Numbered from the stretch's first letter, positions 40,886 through 49,655 are shown. The stretch: DNA of 50,181 bases from Levilactobacillus senmaizukei DSM 21775 = NBRC 103853 (GCF_001592085.1 NZ_BCWD01000017.1:1-50181), one strand, 5' to 3'. Translations and numbers: made by a program. The notes: generated by a model from the sequence alone, not told the origin.

Positions 40886-41860
40886 CTACGAAACGGCGGT
40901 TCGCAAGAAGTCTTTGAGCTCATCACCCGTTAACCCGGCACTCAGACCAACCAATAGCTTGATCCGCGCCTTTTGGCCGTTCAGTCCTTGACAGAGCATC
41001 AGCCCCATCTTGCGAAGCTGAATGCCCCCACCATCGTAATCGTAAATATCCTCGGCGACGCCATTATAACACCGTGAAACCAGAACTAAAGGAATCTGCC
41101 GGTCCAGCAACTGTTGAATTGCCGGTAGGGTTCGTGGCGGTAGATTGCCCGCTCCTAAACCTTCAATGACCACCCCGGCAGTTGCGTCATTATCGAGAAA
41201 TTCGAACAAACTGCCATCCATCCCAGCATAGGCCTTGATCAAGTAAACATGGTCGATCACGTGGTCGATCTGACAGGTGGCTTGACGGATCAGCTTTTGA
41301 AAGTAAACCGCATGGTCCTTAGCCACAATCCCGATGGGCCCAAACGTTGGCGTGCGGAAGGTTGCCACGTTGGTCGTATGCGTTTTGGTGACGTAACGGG
41401 CGGAATGGATTTCATCATTCATAACAACCATGACGCCATTGCCCTGTGAGGCGTCGTCTGCGGCTACCTCGATCGCCGATTGAAAGTTATACATCCCGTC
41501 GGACCCAATCTCGTTAGAGGAACGCATCGCCCCCGTAACCACGACTGGAATCGTGTTGGGTAACGTTAGGTCTAGGAAGTACGCCGTTTCTTCCAAAGTA
41601 TCGGTACCGTGAGTAATCACAACGCCGTCAATGCCATCAGCCTCGGCCCGGAGGATTCGTTGTTGAATCTTCAGCATTTCAACCGGCGTTACATGAGGTG
41701 AGGGTAGGTTAAACATCTCATCGGTCACGAGGTGCACGCGACCCGCTAAGATCGTTGCCTCCTGAGCAATCGGGTTCTTCGCATTCGGAACAACATCCCC
41801 CTGTGCATTTTGAGACATCGAAATCGTCCCACCGGTATGGATAGCCAGAATCTTCTTCAC
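40886..41860 (-). CDS. L-asparaginase, type I
   Basis: 324-aa cytoplasmic-type asparaginase converting L-Asn to Asp and ammonia. First catalytic Thr in IHTGGTISM, second in VITHGTDTLEETAYFL near residue 80, and a VVVTGAMRSSNEIGSDG segment. Start at GTG 41860 with GAGGTTGA upstream; the longer ORF start lacks a ribosome site. No signal peptide. Divergent from a 49-aa gene. Confidence 0.92.
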   Translation of the reverse strand: MKKILAIHTGGTISMSQNAQGDVVPNAKNPIAQEATILAGRVHLVTDEMFNLPSPHVTPVEMLKIQQRILRAEADGIDGVVITHGTDTLEETAYFLDLTLPNTIPVVVTGAMRSSNEIGSDGMYNFQSAIEVAADDASQGNGVMVVMNDEIHSARYVTKTHTTNVATFRTPTFGPIGIVAKDHAVYFQKLIRQATCQIDHVIDHVYLIKAYAGMDGSLFEFLDNDATAGVVIEGLGAGNLPPRTLPAIQQLLDRQIPLVLVSRCYNGVAEDIYDYDGGGIQLRKMGLMLCQGLNGQKARIKLLVGLSAGLTGDELKDFLRTAVS

Positions 41861-41901
41861 AACATCAACCTCTTTCCAAAAAATATTCGTACCCACATTG
41901 T

Positions 41902-41915
41902 ACCCTATTTAGGGT
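41902..41915. promoter_or_regulatory. Palindrome between divergent asparaginase and 49-aa genes
   Basis: ACCCTATTTAGGGT, a perfect 14-base inverted repeat. TAGAAT (41915-41920, plus strand) and TACAAT (41900-41895, minus strand) boxes touch its two ends, so a bound protein could shut both promoters. Confidence 0.5.
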
Positions 41916-41947
41916 AGAATTAATCTAGGTCGAGAGGAGGTTTTACA

Positions 41948-42097
41948 ATGTCTCAGAAACAATCAAAGTATCCCCGGTTCGGCGACAACTTACATCCCAA
42001 ATCAAATAGTTGGTCCGGTGGCTTCATGGACTGGGGCCCGGTCATGAGCTGGTTTGGAACGGCTTTCAAGCAACTCTGGCACCGGCTTAAAAAGTAG
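41948..42097 (+). CDS. Small aromatic-rich protein (49 aa)
   Basis: Short gene with a perfect GAGAGGAGG ribosome site. MSQKQSKYPRFGDNLHPKSN, then a Trp/Phe-rich amphipathic stretch (SWSGGFMDWGPVMSWF) and a basic end (KQLWHRLKK). Possibly membrane-associated; not a clear transmembrane span. Family not recognised. It lies just upstream of the guanine riboswitch promoter. Confidence 0.7.
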   Translation: MSQKQSKYPRFGDNLHPKSNSWSGGFMDWGPVMSWFGTAFKQLWHRLKK

Positions 42098-42105
42098 ATT
42101 GCCCG

Positions 42106-42134
42106 TTGTTTTTTAAAAGTAGCCGTGGTAGAGT
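42106..42134 (+). promoter_or_regulatory. Promoter of riboswitch-permease unit
   Basis: TTGTTT (42106-42111), a 17-base spacer, TAGAGT (42129-42134), about 30 bases ahead of the purine aptamer. Confidence 0.65.
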
Positions 42135-42164
42135 AAGTGACATTCCAATAAAAAATATAAGTGA

Positions 42165-42234
42165 TTGCCTATATAATGCCAAGATAAGGTTGGTGAGTTT
42201 CTACCCAGAGCCGTAAACTCTGGACTATAAGCAA
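42165..42234 (+). ncRNA. Purine riboswitch, guanine/xanthine-responsive class
   Basis: Aptamer core TATAAT, P2 GCCAA/TTGGT with its loop, GTTTCTACCC, P3 CCAGAG/CTCTGG with loop CCGTAAA, and GGACTAT. The C in GACTAT at the specificity position indicates guanine rather than adenine. P1 pairs TTGC with GCAA. It controls the downstream permease gene. Confidence 0.93.
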
Positions 42235-42290
42235 ATTGAGGACGAAACTCTTTTTGCCGATGAAGAGAATTCGTCGGTCGAGTTTTTCTT

Positions 42291-42319
42291 AGCCCCCTTT
42301 TTGCAAAGGGAGCTTTTTT
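42291..42319 (+). terminator. Riboswitch expression-platform terminator
   Basis: AGCCCCCTTT pairs with AAAGGGAGCT (one mismatch), followed by TTTTT. A second hairpin upstream (AAACTC 42245-42250 with GAGTTT 42280-42285, inner CCGATGAA/TTCGTCGG) may be the alternative fold. Confidence 0.85.
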
Positions 42320-42373
42320 GTTTTCAAAAATAAACTCTGGCGGCGTATAGGCTCACGAGAAGGAGGATCTTTC

Positions 42374-43756
42374 TTGCAGTCCACAAAGTCCGCAACACCA
42401 GTACCGTCAACCGGTTCCGCCGCCAAAGCGGCCCTGCCGTTATGGCGAGCAGCCATTCTAGGATTTCAGCATTTATTAGCCATGTATTCCGGTGACGTCC
42501 TGGTTCCCCTATTAATTGGGGGCGCATTACATTTCAATGCCATGCAAATGGCCTATTTAATCAGTGCGGATATCTTCATGTGTGGGGTCGCAACCCTGCT
42601 TCAACTCAAGCGAACACCATTAACCGGGATTGGCCTGCCGGTCGTCCTAGGATGTGCTGTTCAAGCCGTCACCCCACTGAGTGCCATCGGAACACAGTAC
42701 GGCGTCGGCGCCATGTACGGGGCCATTATTAGTGCCGGCATCTTTGTTTTCCTGAGTGCCGGCTGGTTTTCAAAGATTAAGCACCTCTTTCCCCCAGTGG
42801 TGACCGGATCACTGATCACCATCATTGGGTTTACCCTGATCCCCGTGGGTTTTCAGGACCTCGGTGGTGGGAGTGCCACGGCCAAGAACTTTGGTGATCC
42901 CAAATTCCTATTGGTTGGTTTCCTGACCATGGGCATCATTCTCGGGCTAAACGTTTTTGCTAAGAGCTTCATGAAGTCACTGGCCATCCTGGCCGGCATC
43001 TTAATTGGCACCTTTATCGCCGCCGCCATGGGCATGGTTAACCTCAACGCCGTTGGTCAGGCCAGTTGGTTCCATTTGCCCCAGTTCTTCTACTTTGGCA
43101 CGCCGACCTTCGAATGGTCTTCCATCTTAACCATGATCCTGGTCTCCCTGACGACCATGGTTGAATCCACCGGGGTGTTCTTTGCCCTGGCCGACATCAC
43201 CGGGAAAAAATTGGAGGGGGCAGACCTAAAGCGCGGCTACCGAGCTGAAGGCATCGCCGTGATCCTTGGTGGCCTGTTCAACACCTTCCCTTACTCGACC
43301 TTCTCTGAGAACGTCGGGGTGGTGCAGCTCTCCGGGGTCAAGACGCGCAAACCCCTCTATTTCTCGGCACTCTTCTTAATTTTATTAGGTTTGTTACCAA
43401 AGATTGGGGCCCTGGCCACGGTCATCCCCGACCCCGTTCTGGGTGGTGCCATGATCGTCATGTTTGGGATGGTGGGCGTGCAAGGGATTCGGATGCTCCA
43501 ACAGGTTGACTTTCAAAATAACAACAACCTCTTAGTCTCCGCCATTTCGATTGGTTTGGGCCTGGGCGTTACCGTCTACCCCCAAATCTTCCAGGCACTG
43601 CCACAATCGTTACAAATTATCATGAACAATGGGGTGGTCATCGGCAGCTTTTCCGCCGTCAGTTTGAACGCCATTTTCAACTTACAGCTTCGGCGTAAAC
43701 TAGCCCCCGGGCGGGCACAAATGACTACCGATACCCAGCCCAAAACAACCGATTAA
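42374..43756 (+). CDS. Nucleobase:cation symporter-2 family permease (xanthine/uracil type)
   Basis: 460-aa membrane permease with about 12-14 helices. Family motifs: GFQHLLAMYSGDVLVPLLIG, the VVLGCAVQAVTPL substrate loop, and NTFPYSTFSENVGVVQLSGV (given as landmark) in the second half. TTG 42374 with AAGGAGG upstream. The guanine riboswitch and length favour a xanthine or guanine transporter (PbuX-like) over uracil. Followed by a terminator. Confidence 0.9.
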   Translation: MQSTKSATPVPSTGSAAKAALPLWRAAILGFQHLLAMYSGDVLVPLLIGGALHFNAMQMAYLISADIFMCGVATLLQLKRTPLTGIGLPVVLGCAVQAVTPLSAIGTQYGVGAMYGAIISAGIFVFLSAGWFSKIKHLFPPVVTGSLITIIGFTLIPVGFQDLGGGSATAKNFGDPKFLLVGFLTMGIILGLNVFAKSFMKSLAILAGILIGTFIAAAMGMVNLNAVGQASWFHLPQFFYFGTPTFEWSSILTMILVSLTTMVESTGVFFALADITGKKLEGADLKRGYRAEGIAVILGGLFNTFPYSTFSENVGVVQLSGVKTRKPLYFSALFLILLGLLPKIGALATVIPDPVLGGAMIVMFGMVGVQGIRMLQQVDFQNNNNLLVSAISIGLGLGVTVYPQIFQALPQSLQIIMNNGVVIGSFSAVSLNAIFNLQLRRKLAPGRAQMTTDTQPKTTD

Positions 43757-43764
43757 CTCTCACA

Positions 43765-43797
43765 CCTCACACGGTATAACTCCGTGGAGGCGTTTTT
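43765..43797 (+). terminator. Terminator of permease gene
   Basis: CCTC-CACGG pairs with CCGTG-GAGG with one bulged A, followed by TTTTT after CG. Confidence 0.75.
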
Positions 43798-43844
43798 AGA
43801 TATCAAGGTTCTTATACCAAATGACTCATCCCCCGTGACTTTCT

Positions 43845-43874
43845 TTGGCTTCCCTTAACTCCAACAGGTATAAT
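43845..43874 (+). promoter_or_regulatory. Promoter of ABC exporter operon
   Basis: TTGGCT (43845-43850), an 18-base spacer, TATAAT (43869-43874). Confidence 0.6.
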
Positions 43875-43906
43875 GGTCCTATCATTAATCATCGAGGAGA
43901 ATTGCC

Positions 43907-44803
43907 ATGCTAAGCATTCAGCATATCAGCAAAAAGTTTGCAACGGTTCAGGCGTTAAACGACGTCAGCTTTGACGTCCCCGATGGCCAAATTCTAGGAT
44001 TAATCGGTCAAAACGGGGCCGGCAAGTCGACCACCTTTCACAGCATCTTGAACTTCATTCAATTCACGGGTCAGATCACCTGGCATGACGCTCCCCTATC
44101 GACCGAAAATTTCGACGAAATCGGGTACCTGCCGGAGGAACGCAGCCTGCTACCCAAGCTAACCATTGAGCAACAGATCGTCTACCTGGCCCGGCTTAAG
44201 GGCCAATCGGCTCAAACCACGCGACCACAGATTGACGACTGGCTGAAACGGTTCAACGTCAAGGGAACCCGGCGTAGCAAGATTAAAGATCTATCCAAAG
44301 GAAATCAACAGAAAGTTCAACTCATTTGTACCCTCATTCACCACCCGAAATTACTCATTCTGGACGAGCCCTTCAGCGGCTTAGACCCCGTGAACGCCGA
44401 CCTGTTAAAACAGGCGATAATCGCCGCGAAGCATGATGGCGCTGCCATCATCTTCTCCAGCCACGACATGGAACACGTGACGGCCCTGTGCGACCGGCTG
44501 GTTATGTTACGCCACGGCGAAGTGGTCCTGCACGGTACCCTGGATGACGTCCGCAATCAGTTCGGCAAGACCCAACTGAGCGTCACCACCGACTGGTCGG
44601 CGACCGACCTAGCCGCCCTCGATCACGTCACCCAGGTCATTCCTGGCCACACGAACCACTACCTGCTCCATCTCGATGATCCGGCCGCGGGGCCCGCCAT
44701 CTTTGATGCCCTGACGCACGGCCACTACATCGAGGAATTTAGCCAACAACCGCCCACTCTGGACGAAATCTTCCGCTTGAAAGTAGGTGAGGAACATGAC
44801 TAA
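43907..44803 (+). CDS. ABC exporter ATP-binding protein (NatA/YhaQ-like)
   Basis: 298-aa ATPase of an ABC-2 exporter. Walker A GQNGAGKST near residues 35-43, signature LSKGNQQK near 128-135, Walker B LLILDEPF near 147-154, and a C-terminal extension of about 80 residues typical of DUF4162-type exporters. ATG 43907 has GAGGAG upstream. Overlaps the permease gene by 8 bases. Substrate unknown. Confidence 0.9.
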   Translation: MLSIQHISKKFATVQALNDVSFDVPDGQILGLIGQNGAGKSTTFHSILNFIQFTGQITWHDAPLSTENFDEIGYLPEERSLLPKLTIEQQIVYLARLKGQSAQTTRPQIDDWLKRFNVKGTRRSKIKDLSKGNQQKVQLICTLIHHPKLLILDEPFSGLDPVNADLLKQAIIAAKHDGAAIIFSSHDMEHVTALCDRLVMLRHGEVVLHGTLDDVRNQFGKTQLSVTTDWSATDLAALDHVTQVIPGHTNHYLLHLDDPAAGPAIFDALTHGHYIEEFSQQPPTLDEIFRLKVGEEHD

Positions 44804-46007
44804 GACCTGGGTTGTGATGTTTGAAACGTATTTACGGCAAATCAAGACCTGGAGCTTTCTGTTCATGATTCTGGGCCCCTTCCTGATGTTTGGCCTAACT
44901 GCCGGCCTCAGTTACTTGACCGCCGACAGCGCCAAGAGTAGTCAACAGATGGCAGTCGTCAGTCAGTCGACTCCCTTACGCCAAGCTTATCTCAAGAGTC
45001 ATCGCGATGGTCTGAACACAAGAATCACGACGACCAACCAAGCAAAAAAAGCCGTAAAGGCTAACCATCTTGCCGGCTATTTGGTGCTCAGCGTTGACCA
45101 GCAAGCGATTCGGGGCGACTTCCATGGCACGCAAGCCCTCTCTGGTGGCCAACGAGCCCAGGTTCAAAACTTTCTGAGCGCCTATCAGGCCCAAACTAAC
45201 ACCGCTCAGGCCAAGCTAACGGCGAAGCAACAGGCCGTCTTGAGTCGAACGCCCACCCTGGCGTCCCACATTTCAACCAAGAGTGGGACAGCGAATACCG
45301 TTAAGATTGCGTCCTTTTGGGCCTTTGTTACCCTACTCTACATCATCCTGATTACCTACTCCTCCATCACCGCCCAAGAAATCGCCGCGGATAAGGGGAC
45401 CAAATTGATGGAGGTCATCTTCTCCAGTACCACGGCCACCAGCTACTTTATCGGAAAAATTGGCGGAATGCTGTTGATGATTCTGACGCAAATTGCCGTC
45501 TACCTGGCCGGTGGTGCCGCCGCTTATCAGTGGGCCAGCAACAGTCGCTCCTTCAAGCCCTTGTTGACCAGTAATCGCCCGTTAATCGATGGCATTTTGC
45601 ACAACTTCCTCAGTATCAACCTGCTGTACCTGTTTCTCGGGGTCGTGATCTTTATCTTATTAGCAGCCTACAGTGGGGCCTTGGTGTCTAAGGCCGAGGA
45701 TGCCTCGAAGGCGGCTCAGCCAACGGTTATGTTGGGGATGCTAGTCTTCTTCGCTACCTTTCCCTTCCAGAACAACCTGGATGCCATCCCGGTTAAGATT
45801 CTTTCCTATGTGCCCTTCTTCTCCTCATACTTCATGCCGCTACGACTAATCAATGGAACAACTAATACCTGGGAAGTCGTCATTTCACTAGTCATTCTCT
45901 TAGCAGCTATTGCGGTTGGGGCCCTCATGATCGGCAAACACTATCAACGGCTCATGCTGCAAAACGATAATCGTTCCCTGTGGCAACAACTCCTACATCG
46001 AAAATAA
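44796..46007 (+). CDS. ABC-2 exporter permease (NatB/YhaP-like)
   Basis: 403 aa. One N-terminal helix (residues 18-38), a soluble extracellular domain rich in Gln, Ala and Lys (about 40-165), then five or six C-terminal helices. Motif ITAQEIAADKGTKLMEVIFSST is typical of the NatB group. ATG 44796 with GTGAGG upstream overlaps the ATPase end. The pair may export sodium, a peptide or a drug; not decidable here. Confidence 0.88.
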   Translation: MTKTWVVMFETYLRQIKTWSFLFMILGPFLMFGLTAGLSYLTADSAKSSQQMAVVSQSTPLRQAYLKSHRDGLNTRITTTNQAKKAVKANHLAGYLVLSVDQQAIRGDFHGTQALSGGQRAQVQNFLSAYQAQTNTAQAKLTAKQQAVLSRTPTLASHISTKSGTANTVKIASFWAFVTLLYIILITYSSITAQEIAADKGTKLMEVIFSSTTATSYFIGKIGGMLLMILTQIAVYLAGGAAAYQWASNSRSFKPLLTSNRPLIDGILHNFLSINLLYLFLGVVIFILLAAYSGALVSKAEDASKAAQPTVMLGMLVFFATFPFQNNLDAIPVKILSYVPFFSSYFMPLRLINGTTNTWEVVISLVILLAAIAVGALMIGKHYQRLMLQNDNRSLWQQLLHRK

Positions 46008-46033
46008 TCTCACTCACTTAACTAAATTCCCTC

Positions 46034-46061
46034 TTACCGTCTGACTGTGACGTGGTATAAT
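46034..46061 (+). promoter_or_regulatory. tRNA promoter
   Basis: TTACCG (46034-46039), a 16-base spacer, TATAAT (46056-46061), 14 bases before the tRNA. Confidence 0.6.
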
Positions 46062-46075
46062 TAATAGGGAATTTA

Positions 46076-46148
46076 GGGCCCTTAGCTCAGCTGGGAGAGC
46101 GCCTGCTTCGCATGCAGGAGGTCGTCGGTTCAAATCCGGTAGGGTCCA
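46076..46148 (+). tRNA. tRNA-Ala (anticodon CGC)
   Basis: 73 bases forming a full cloverleaf: acceptor GGGCCCT/AGGGTCC with discriminator A, D arm GCTC..GAGC, anticodon stem CCTGC/GCAGG with loop TTCGCAT, and T arm CCGGT with GTTCAAATC. The anticodon CGC reads GCG (Ala). CCA is not encoded. It marks the border to an AT-richer, decayed region. Confidence 0.95.
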
Positions 46149-46302
46149 TTGATAGGTTTCAGTGGAATGCAATAAGCGTCAAAGTACTATTACTACAGGA
46201 ATCTTATTTTTGAAACATCACATAGTAAGTCTTCGGATGGTATTAAATGGCATTTAAAATGACATTGTTTTGAACTAAATTAATCGATAGTGATAGATAT
46301 TG

Positions 46303-46344
46303 AATAAGGAGTGGGCTAAGAAATCAGCCTACTCCTTATTTTCT
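46303..46344 (+). terminator. Terminator downstream of tRNA-Ala
   Basis: AATAAGGAGTGGGCT pairs with AGCCTACTCCTTATT (one G-T pair), followed by a T-rich run. Confidence 0.8.
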
Positions 46345-46772
46345 GTTAATGGCTTTAAATTTAGGCTTTCATCGGTAGAAACTAGTGACGAAAAAACAGG
46401 TAATCTAATCACTTCAAATATGCTTACCCTTAAAGGCCCCATGATTACAGCCTCCCTAATTCGCGCAATTATCAGACCTTTAGCCCCCACCCACTGGTTA
46501 AATTCTCCAAAGTCACTAGGAAGATGAAGATGCCGAACTGAATACTTTCTAGACTAGCCCTTAGTATGCCCATCCAGTTTTCTAACAACACGGCAGGGAA
46601 TACCAACCGCAACACTGTAGTCTTGAGTGGCCCCCCATTCCTGATAACGTCAAAGAAAGGAACCCCAAGGAGCAATGCTCTCCGGAGTTTCTTTGGAATT
46701 GGTGTCTCCTACAACAAAAATTTTCAAGACTCTCACTAGCCGTCTCATACTACGTAACCCCGTGCTCAGAAA
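46345..46772. other. Intergenic debris without a supported gene
   Basis: AT-rich stretch with short open frames on both strands but no ribosome site, no recognisable domain and no clear repeats. One minus-strand frame (46472-46675) looks like a membrane segment but has no support. Probably decayed mobile or membrane-gene DNA. Confidence 0.5.
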
Positions 46773-47345
46773 TTACACGTCACTCTCTGACAAAGTCACA
46801 ACAACTAAGGTCCCATAGTTAACCAGAAACTCTTTCTGCTGTACGCTCATTGCTCGGCGATCTATGTCCCATTCCAAAATTTCTCCGTTATAAAGATCGA
46901 TATACGCAGCGAAGTAGGCACGCTCCTCTGTGGTCTGATTTCCCCAACGAAGCTCTGTAACGAAACGGTCTATCGGTCTTGAATCGACGATTCAAGCAGT
47001 TGTGTGTGACCTTACCAACCGTCCCACGATAAGAGTTGTATTTCTTAGTTCTACGATTGAAGGCATTACACAATAAACCGTTGGTTCTCATGATACGCAA
47101 ACGGCTTTGTGATTGATCACGATACCTTGATTTCTCAATGCTAAGGTAACTGTTCGATAACCATAGCCCGGATTTCCCTTACGAATTCTTCTTACTGCAT
47201 CAACTAACGTTGATGAGTCGGTTTGATACTTTCGGTAAATCGCATCGTAATAACTACTACTCGCCATCCTTGTAGCTTTCAACACCACAGCTAATTTAAC
47301 TTTGAATTTCAGCCTTAGCTCAGTGATTAACTGGGCTTTTTCTTG
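46773..47345 (-). pseudogene. IS3-family (IS150-like) transposase OrfB, frameshifted and truncated
   Basis: Minus-strand pieces read like OrfB: LITELRLKFKVKLAVVLKA, then SSSYYDAIYRKYQ, GNPGYGYRTVTLALRNQG, then in another frame RIMRTNGLLCNAFNRRTKKY and VGKV..LNRRFKTDRPF, then in a third frame VTELRWGNQTTEERAYF and AAYIDLYNGEILEWDI. There are at least two frameshifts (near 47095 and 46955), and the part carrying the last catalytic Glu is missing. Inactive. Confidence 0.85.
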
Positions 47346-47809
47346 GTTTGAAATTTTTTCTGTGCCAAGGCTTCGAGTTTTTCCAAGCAGGCAACCCGAA
47401 TACGTAAAATTTCATTTTCTTCCTGAAGTTCTTTATTTATTTTATGCTTACTCGATTTATCTGGCATCTTTGAGGACCGTCCTCTGAATGGCTTCAACCG
47501 TCCTTCCATGAACTTACGCTCCCAATCCCAAATTGTGACTGGATTTTTGATGCGAAAACGTTCTGCAGTTGCTGGATAAGAGGCGTGATGAATTTGACGC
47601 CATTTGATAACCTCAATTTTAAAGGAATAGTCATAGAAAGTCTTCTCAGAATAATTTTGAAGTCCTTGAACACCGAATAATTTAAATTTTGTTAGCCATT
47701 AGTAAATGGTCGCACTGCCCTTGATATCATACTGCCGCATGAGTTGAAGGGGCGACGCCCCTTGAACGTATTCTTTCAGGATTTGTTGTTTAATCTTAGC
47801 CGTGAACAT
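47327..47809 (-). pseudogene. IS3-family transposase OrfA with internal stop
   Basis: Starts MFTAKIKQQILKEYVQGASP and has helix-turn-helix segments (LMRQYDIKGSATIY, then WLTKFK), and ends in a Leu-zipper-like ELQEENEILRIRVACLEKLE region. A TAA interrupts the frame near 47700, between ATIY and WLTKF, where relatives have a coding residue. A GAAAAAG run near 47340, at the overlap with OrfB, would be the usual frameshift site. Confidence 0.82.
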
Positions 47810-47813
47810 AAAA

Positions 47814-47852
47814 GAACCTCGTGAATTGGATTTTCTCCAATTCACGAGGTTC
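47814..47852. repeat. Perfect 17-bp inverted repeat at IS3 orfA start
   Basis: GAACCTCGTGAATTGGA (47814-47830) pairs perfectly with TCCAATTCACGAGGTTC (47836-47852), with a five-base loop. Read toward orfA on the minus strand it is followed by TTTT and then, within two bases, the orfA ATG, so it can act as a terminator against incoming transcription. Confidence 0.75.
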
Positions 47853-47865
47853 ACTTCAAGATATC

Positions 47866-48745
47866 TTATTCATTATCTTTTAGATCAACTGCCCCCATAC
47901 TAAAATTCCAAAGTTCAGCTTGAACCTGTTCATCATAAGAAAGATTTGATGATAGTACAGGCTTATCACTACTGCGGTCAAAGTATCTTACTGGACCTGC
48001 TGCAAATTTATCAGCAGTAATGAGATCAGTAATCATCTTTCCTGAATCCTTCGCGGTGCCAATGATACCTGCAAACTGTGAAAGAACTGTTGGTGTGAAA
48101 CGTGACTTATTCTTTGCCAATCCTGTTTCAGTCATGAGACCAGGATTAACAGTATTAATAGCTATCTGCTGGGCGTTAGCTCTCAATCTTCGATCTAATT
48201 CATATGCAAATAGAATCATGCATAGCTTGGAAAATGGATAACTTTGACCATCCATCTGTGGATCCATGCCACCAAATGCAAGTTCATTTGTCCCAGGCCA
48301 TGTCACACCTTTAAGCAATGCATCATGACGTTCACTGCTGACAGTTACAATCCGGGCTTTTACCTCCATTAGTGGCAGCAGAAGTTGCAAAAGTTGCGTA
48401 AGTAGAAAATGGCCAAGATAGTTTGTTTCAAAAATATTATTGAAACCATCTTGTGTTTGATGAACCGTTTTACTACCAATTCCGGCATTACATACTAGAC
48501 CATAAGCGGTACGTTTAGTTTCTTAAATGCAACAACAAATGCCCTCACTTTTGCCAACGAAGATGTGTCTAACTCCAAACAAATGATATTGGCATCAGGT
48601 ATCGTCTGTAAAATTTTCTGACGGGCTACAGCAGCTTTCTTCATATTTCGGCAAGCCATGATGAGCTGATAATTGCCACCTTTTGCTTAGTTGTTTCAAA
48701 TCCCAGGCCAGAATTGGCCCCCGTTACAATCACTGCTTTTGTCAT
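47866..48745 (-). pseudogene. Short-chain dehydrogenase/reductase, frameshifted
   Basis: N-terminus MTKAVIVTGANSGLGFETTK (NAD(P) motif TGxxxGLG) followed by a frameshift near 48685; LIMACRNMKKAAVARQKIL and LELDTSSLAKVRAFV continue in the second frame; a further shift near 48505 leads to VCNAGIGSKTVHQTQDGFNN and the remaining domain with YPFSKLCMILFAYEL (active-site YxxxK) and NTVNPGLMTETGLA. The C-terminal half is intact. It lies divergent from the MarR regulator, as SDR targets of such regulators often do. Confidence 0.85.
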
Positions 48746-48858
48746 ATACTGTCCCCTTATTATGAACCACACTATAATATATTTGAATACATTATAGTGG
48801 TGAAAACCTTTGAGTACCAGCCAGTTTGACCTCACATTGAACAGCTAACAAAACTGTT

Positions 48859-48884
48859 TCAATTAAAACACTTGCAATTAAAAC
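48859..48884. promoter_or_regulatory. Repeated operator-like boxes upstream of MarR gene
   Basis: CAATTAAAACA occurs twice (48859-48869 and 48874-48884) with a 15-base period. The first is part of a near palindrome, TGTTTCAATTAAAACA (48854-48869). The boxes lie over the -35 region of the MarR promoter. Confidence 0.5.
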
Positions 48885-48898
48885 AATTCGTGCTAAAC
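48871..48898 (+). promoter_or_regulatory. Promoter of MarR-DUF2316 unit
   Basis: TTGCAA (48871-48876), a 16-base spacer, TAAACT (48893-48898). It overlaps the repeated CAATTAAAACA boxes. Confidence 0.6.
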
Positions 48899-48916
48899 TA
48901 ACCAAAGAAAGCGGGT

Positions 48917-49354
48917 GTGATCGTGCAAAATAAAACCGGAATCGTCCATTCAATTTATCAACTGGCTCAAATTGAGCAACAAAATTTGAATCAGCACTTG
49001 AAACAACTAGGACTTAACCCAGATCAGGCACGGGTACTGGATTATGTGCAAGCACATCCTGGAACAAACCAGCGTTCGGTGGCAACCCATTTAGGGCGAC
49101 AGGCTGCGAGTACTTCTAATTTATTAACTGGACTGAGTCAACGCGGCTGGCTAAAGCGTCAGCCAGTCAAAGACAGTGCCCGCGAAAAAGCCCTATTTTT
49201 AACAATTGAAGGGACAAAAACAGCGGCGCAAATTGCACAAACATTTAACCAATTAAATACTTTATTTGAGCAGGGGCTAACTACCAAGCAACTCGATGAC
49301 CTAGTAGCATTATTAACCCAATTAACTCGATATTTAGAAAAGGTGGGTGACTAA
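48917..49354 (+). CDS. MarR family transcriptional regulator
   Basis: 145-aa winged-helix regulator. Recognition helix region TNQRSVATHLGRQAASTSNLLTGLSQRG near residues 50-80, the wing with KDSAREKALFLT, and a C-terminal dimer helix. The start is GTG 48917 or GTG 48923; the ribosome site is weak. It is followed one base later by DUF2316. The AT-rich codon use differs from the region before the tRNA. Probably autoregulated through the boxes upstream, and formerly controlling the divergent SDR. Confidence 0.88.
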   Translation: MIVQNKTGIVHSIYQLAQIEQQNLNQHLKQLGLNPDQARVLDYVQAHPGTNQRSVATHLGRQAASTSNLLTGLSQRGWLKRQPVKDSAREKALFLTIEGTKTAAQIAQTFNQLNTLFEQGLTTKQLDDLVALLTQLTRYLEKVGD

Positions 49355-49355
49355 A

Positions 49356-49655
49356 ATGTCATTAACAGCAATGGAACAACGGGCAACCAAGCGCGAATTA
49401 CAAGAAAATTTTAAATTAAGTGGTCTTAGTGTGGCGCAAGCGGCAGCCGATTTACAGACAACACCGGACTATTTACAACAGGTCTTGGATTTGAATGTGC
49501 GCCATATTGAAGATCCATGGATTGTCCGTAATTATTTAAATCAAGTCTTGAGACAACAACATCACACGCCCATCAACTATAGTCGATTGACCGGTTCATC
49601 GGCCAATTATTGGTTTTTAAACCAAAATAGAGTTAATCGTGGTCAATTGAATTAA
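49356..49655 (+). CDS. DUF2316 family protein
   Basis: 99 aa, starts MSLTAMEQRATKRELQENF; helical, with a Sigma-70 region-4-like helix-turn-helix look (SVAQAAADLQTTPDYLQQVL) and a conserved HIEDPWIVRNYLNQVL. ATG 49356 has AGGTGGG upstream. DUF2316 genes often accompany MarR regulators in lactobacilli. Function unknown. Confidence 0.85.
   Translation: MSLTAMEQRATKRELQENFKLSGLSVAQAAADLQTTPDYLQQVLDLNVRHIEDPWIVRNYLNQVLRQQHHTPINYSRLTGSSANYWFLNQNRVNRGQLN

Noticed and set aside
46127-46148. Prophage or island attachment site at the tRNA 3' end
   Set aside because: No second copy of the tRNA end and no integrase gene inside the window.
46300-46527. 75-aa plus-strand ORF after the tRNA
   Set aside because: It starts inside the terminator stem following tRNA-Ala and shows no domain or ribosome site.
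46472-46675. 67-aa minus-strand membrane-like ORF
   Set aside because: Hydrophobic but without ribosome site or recognised family, in decayed DNA.
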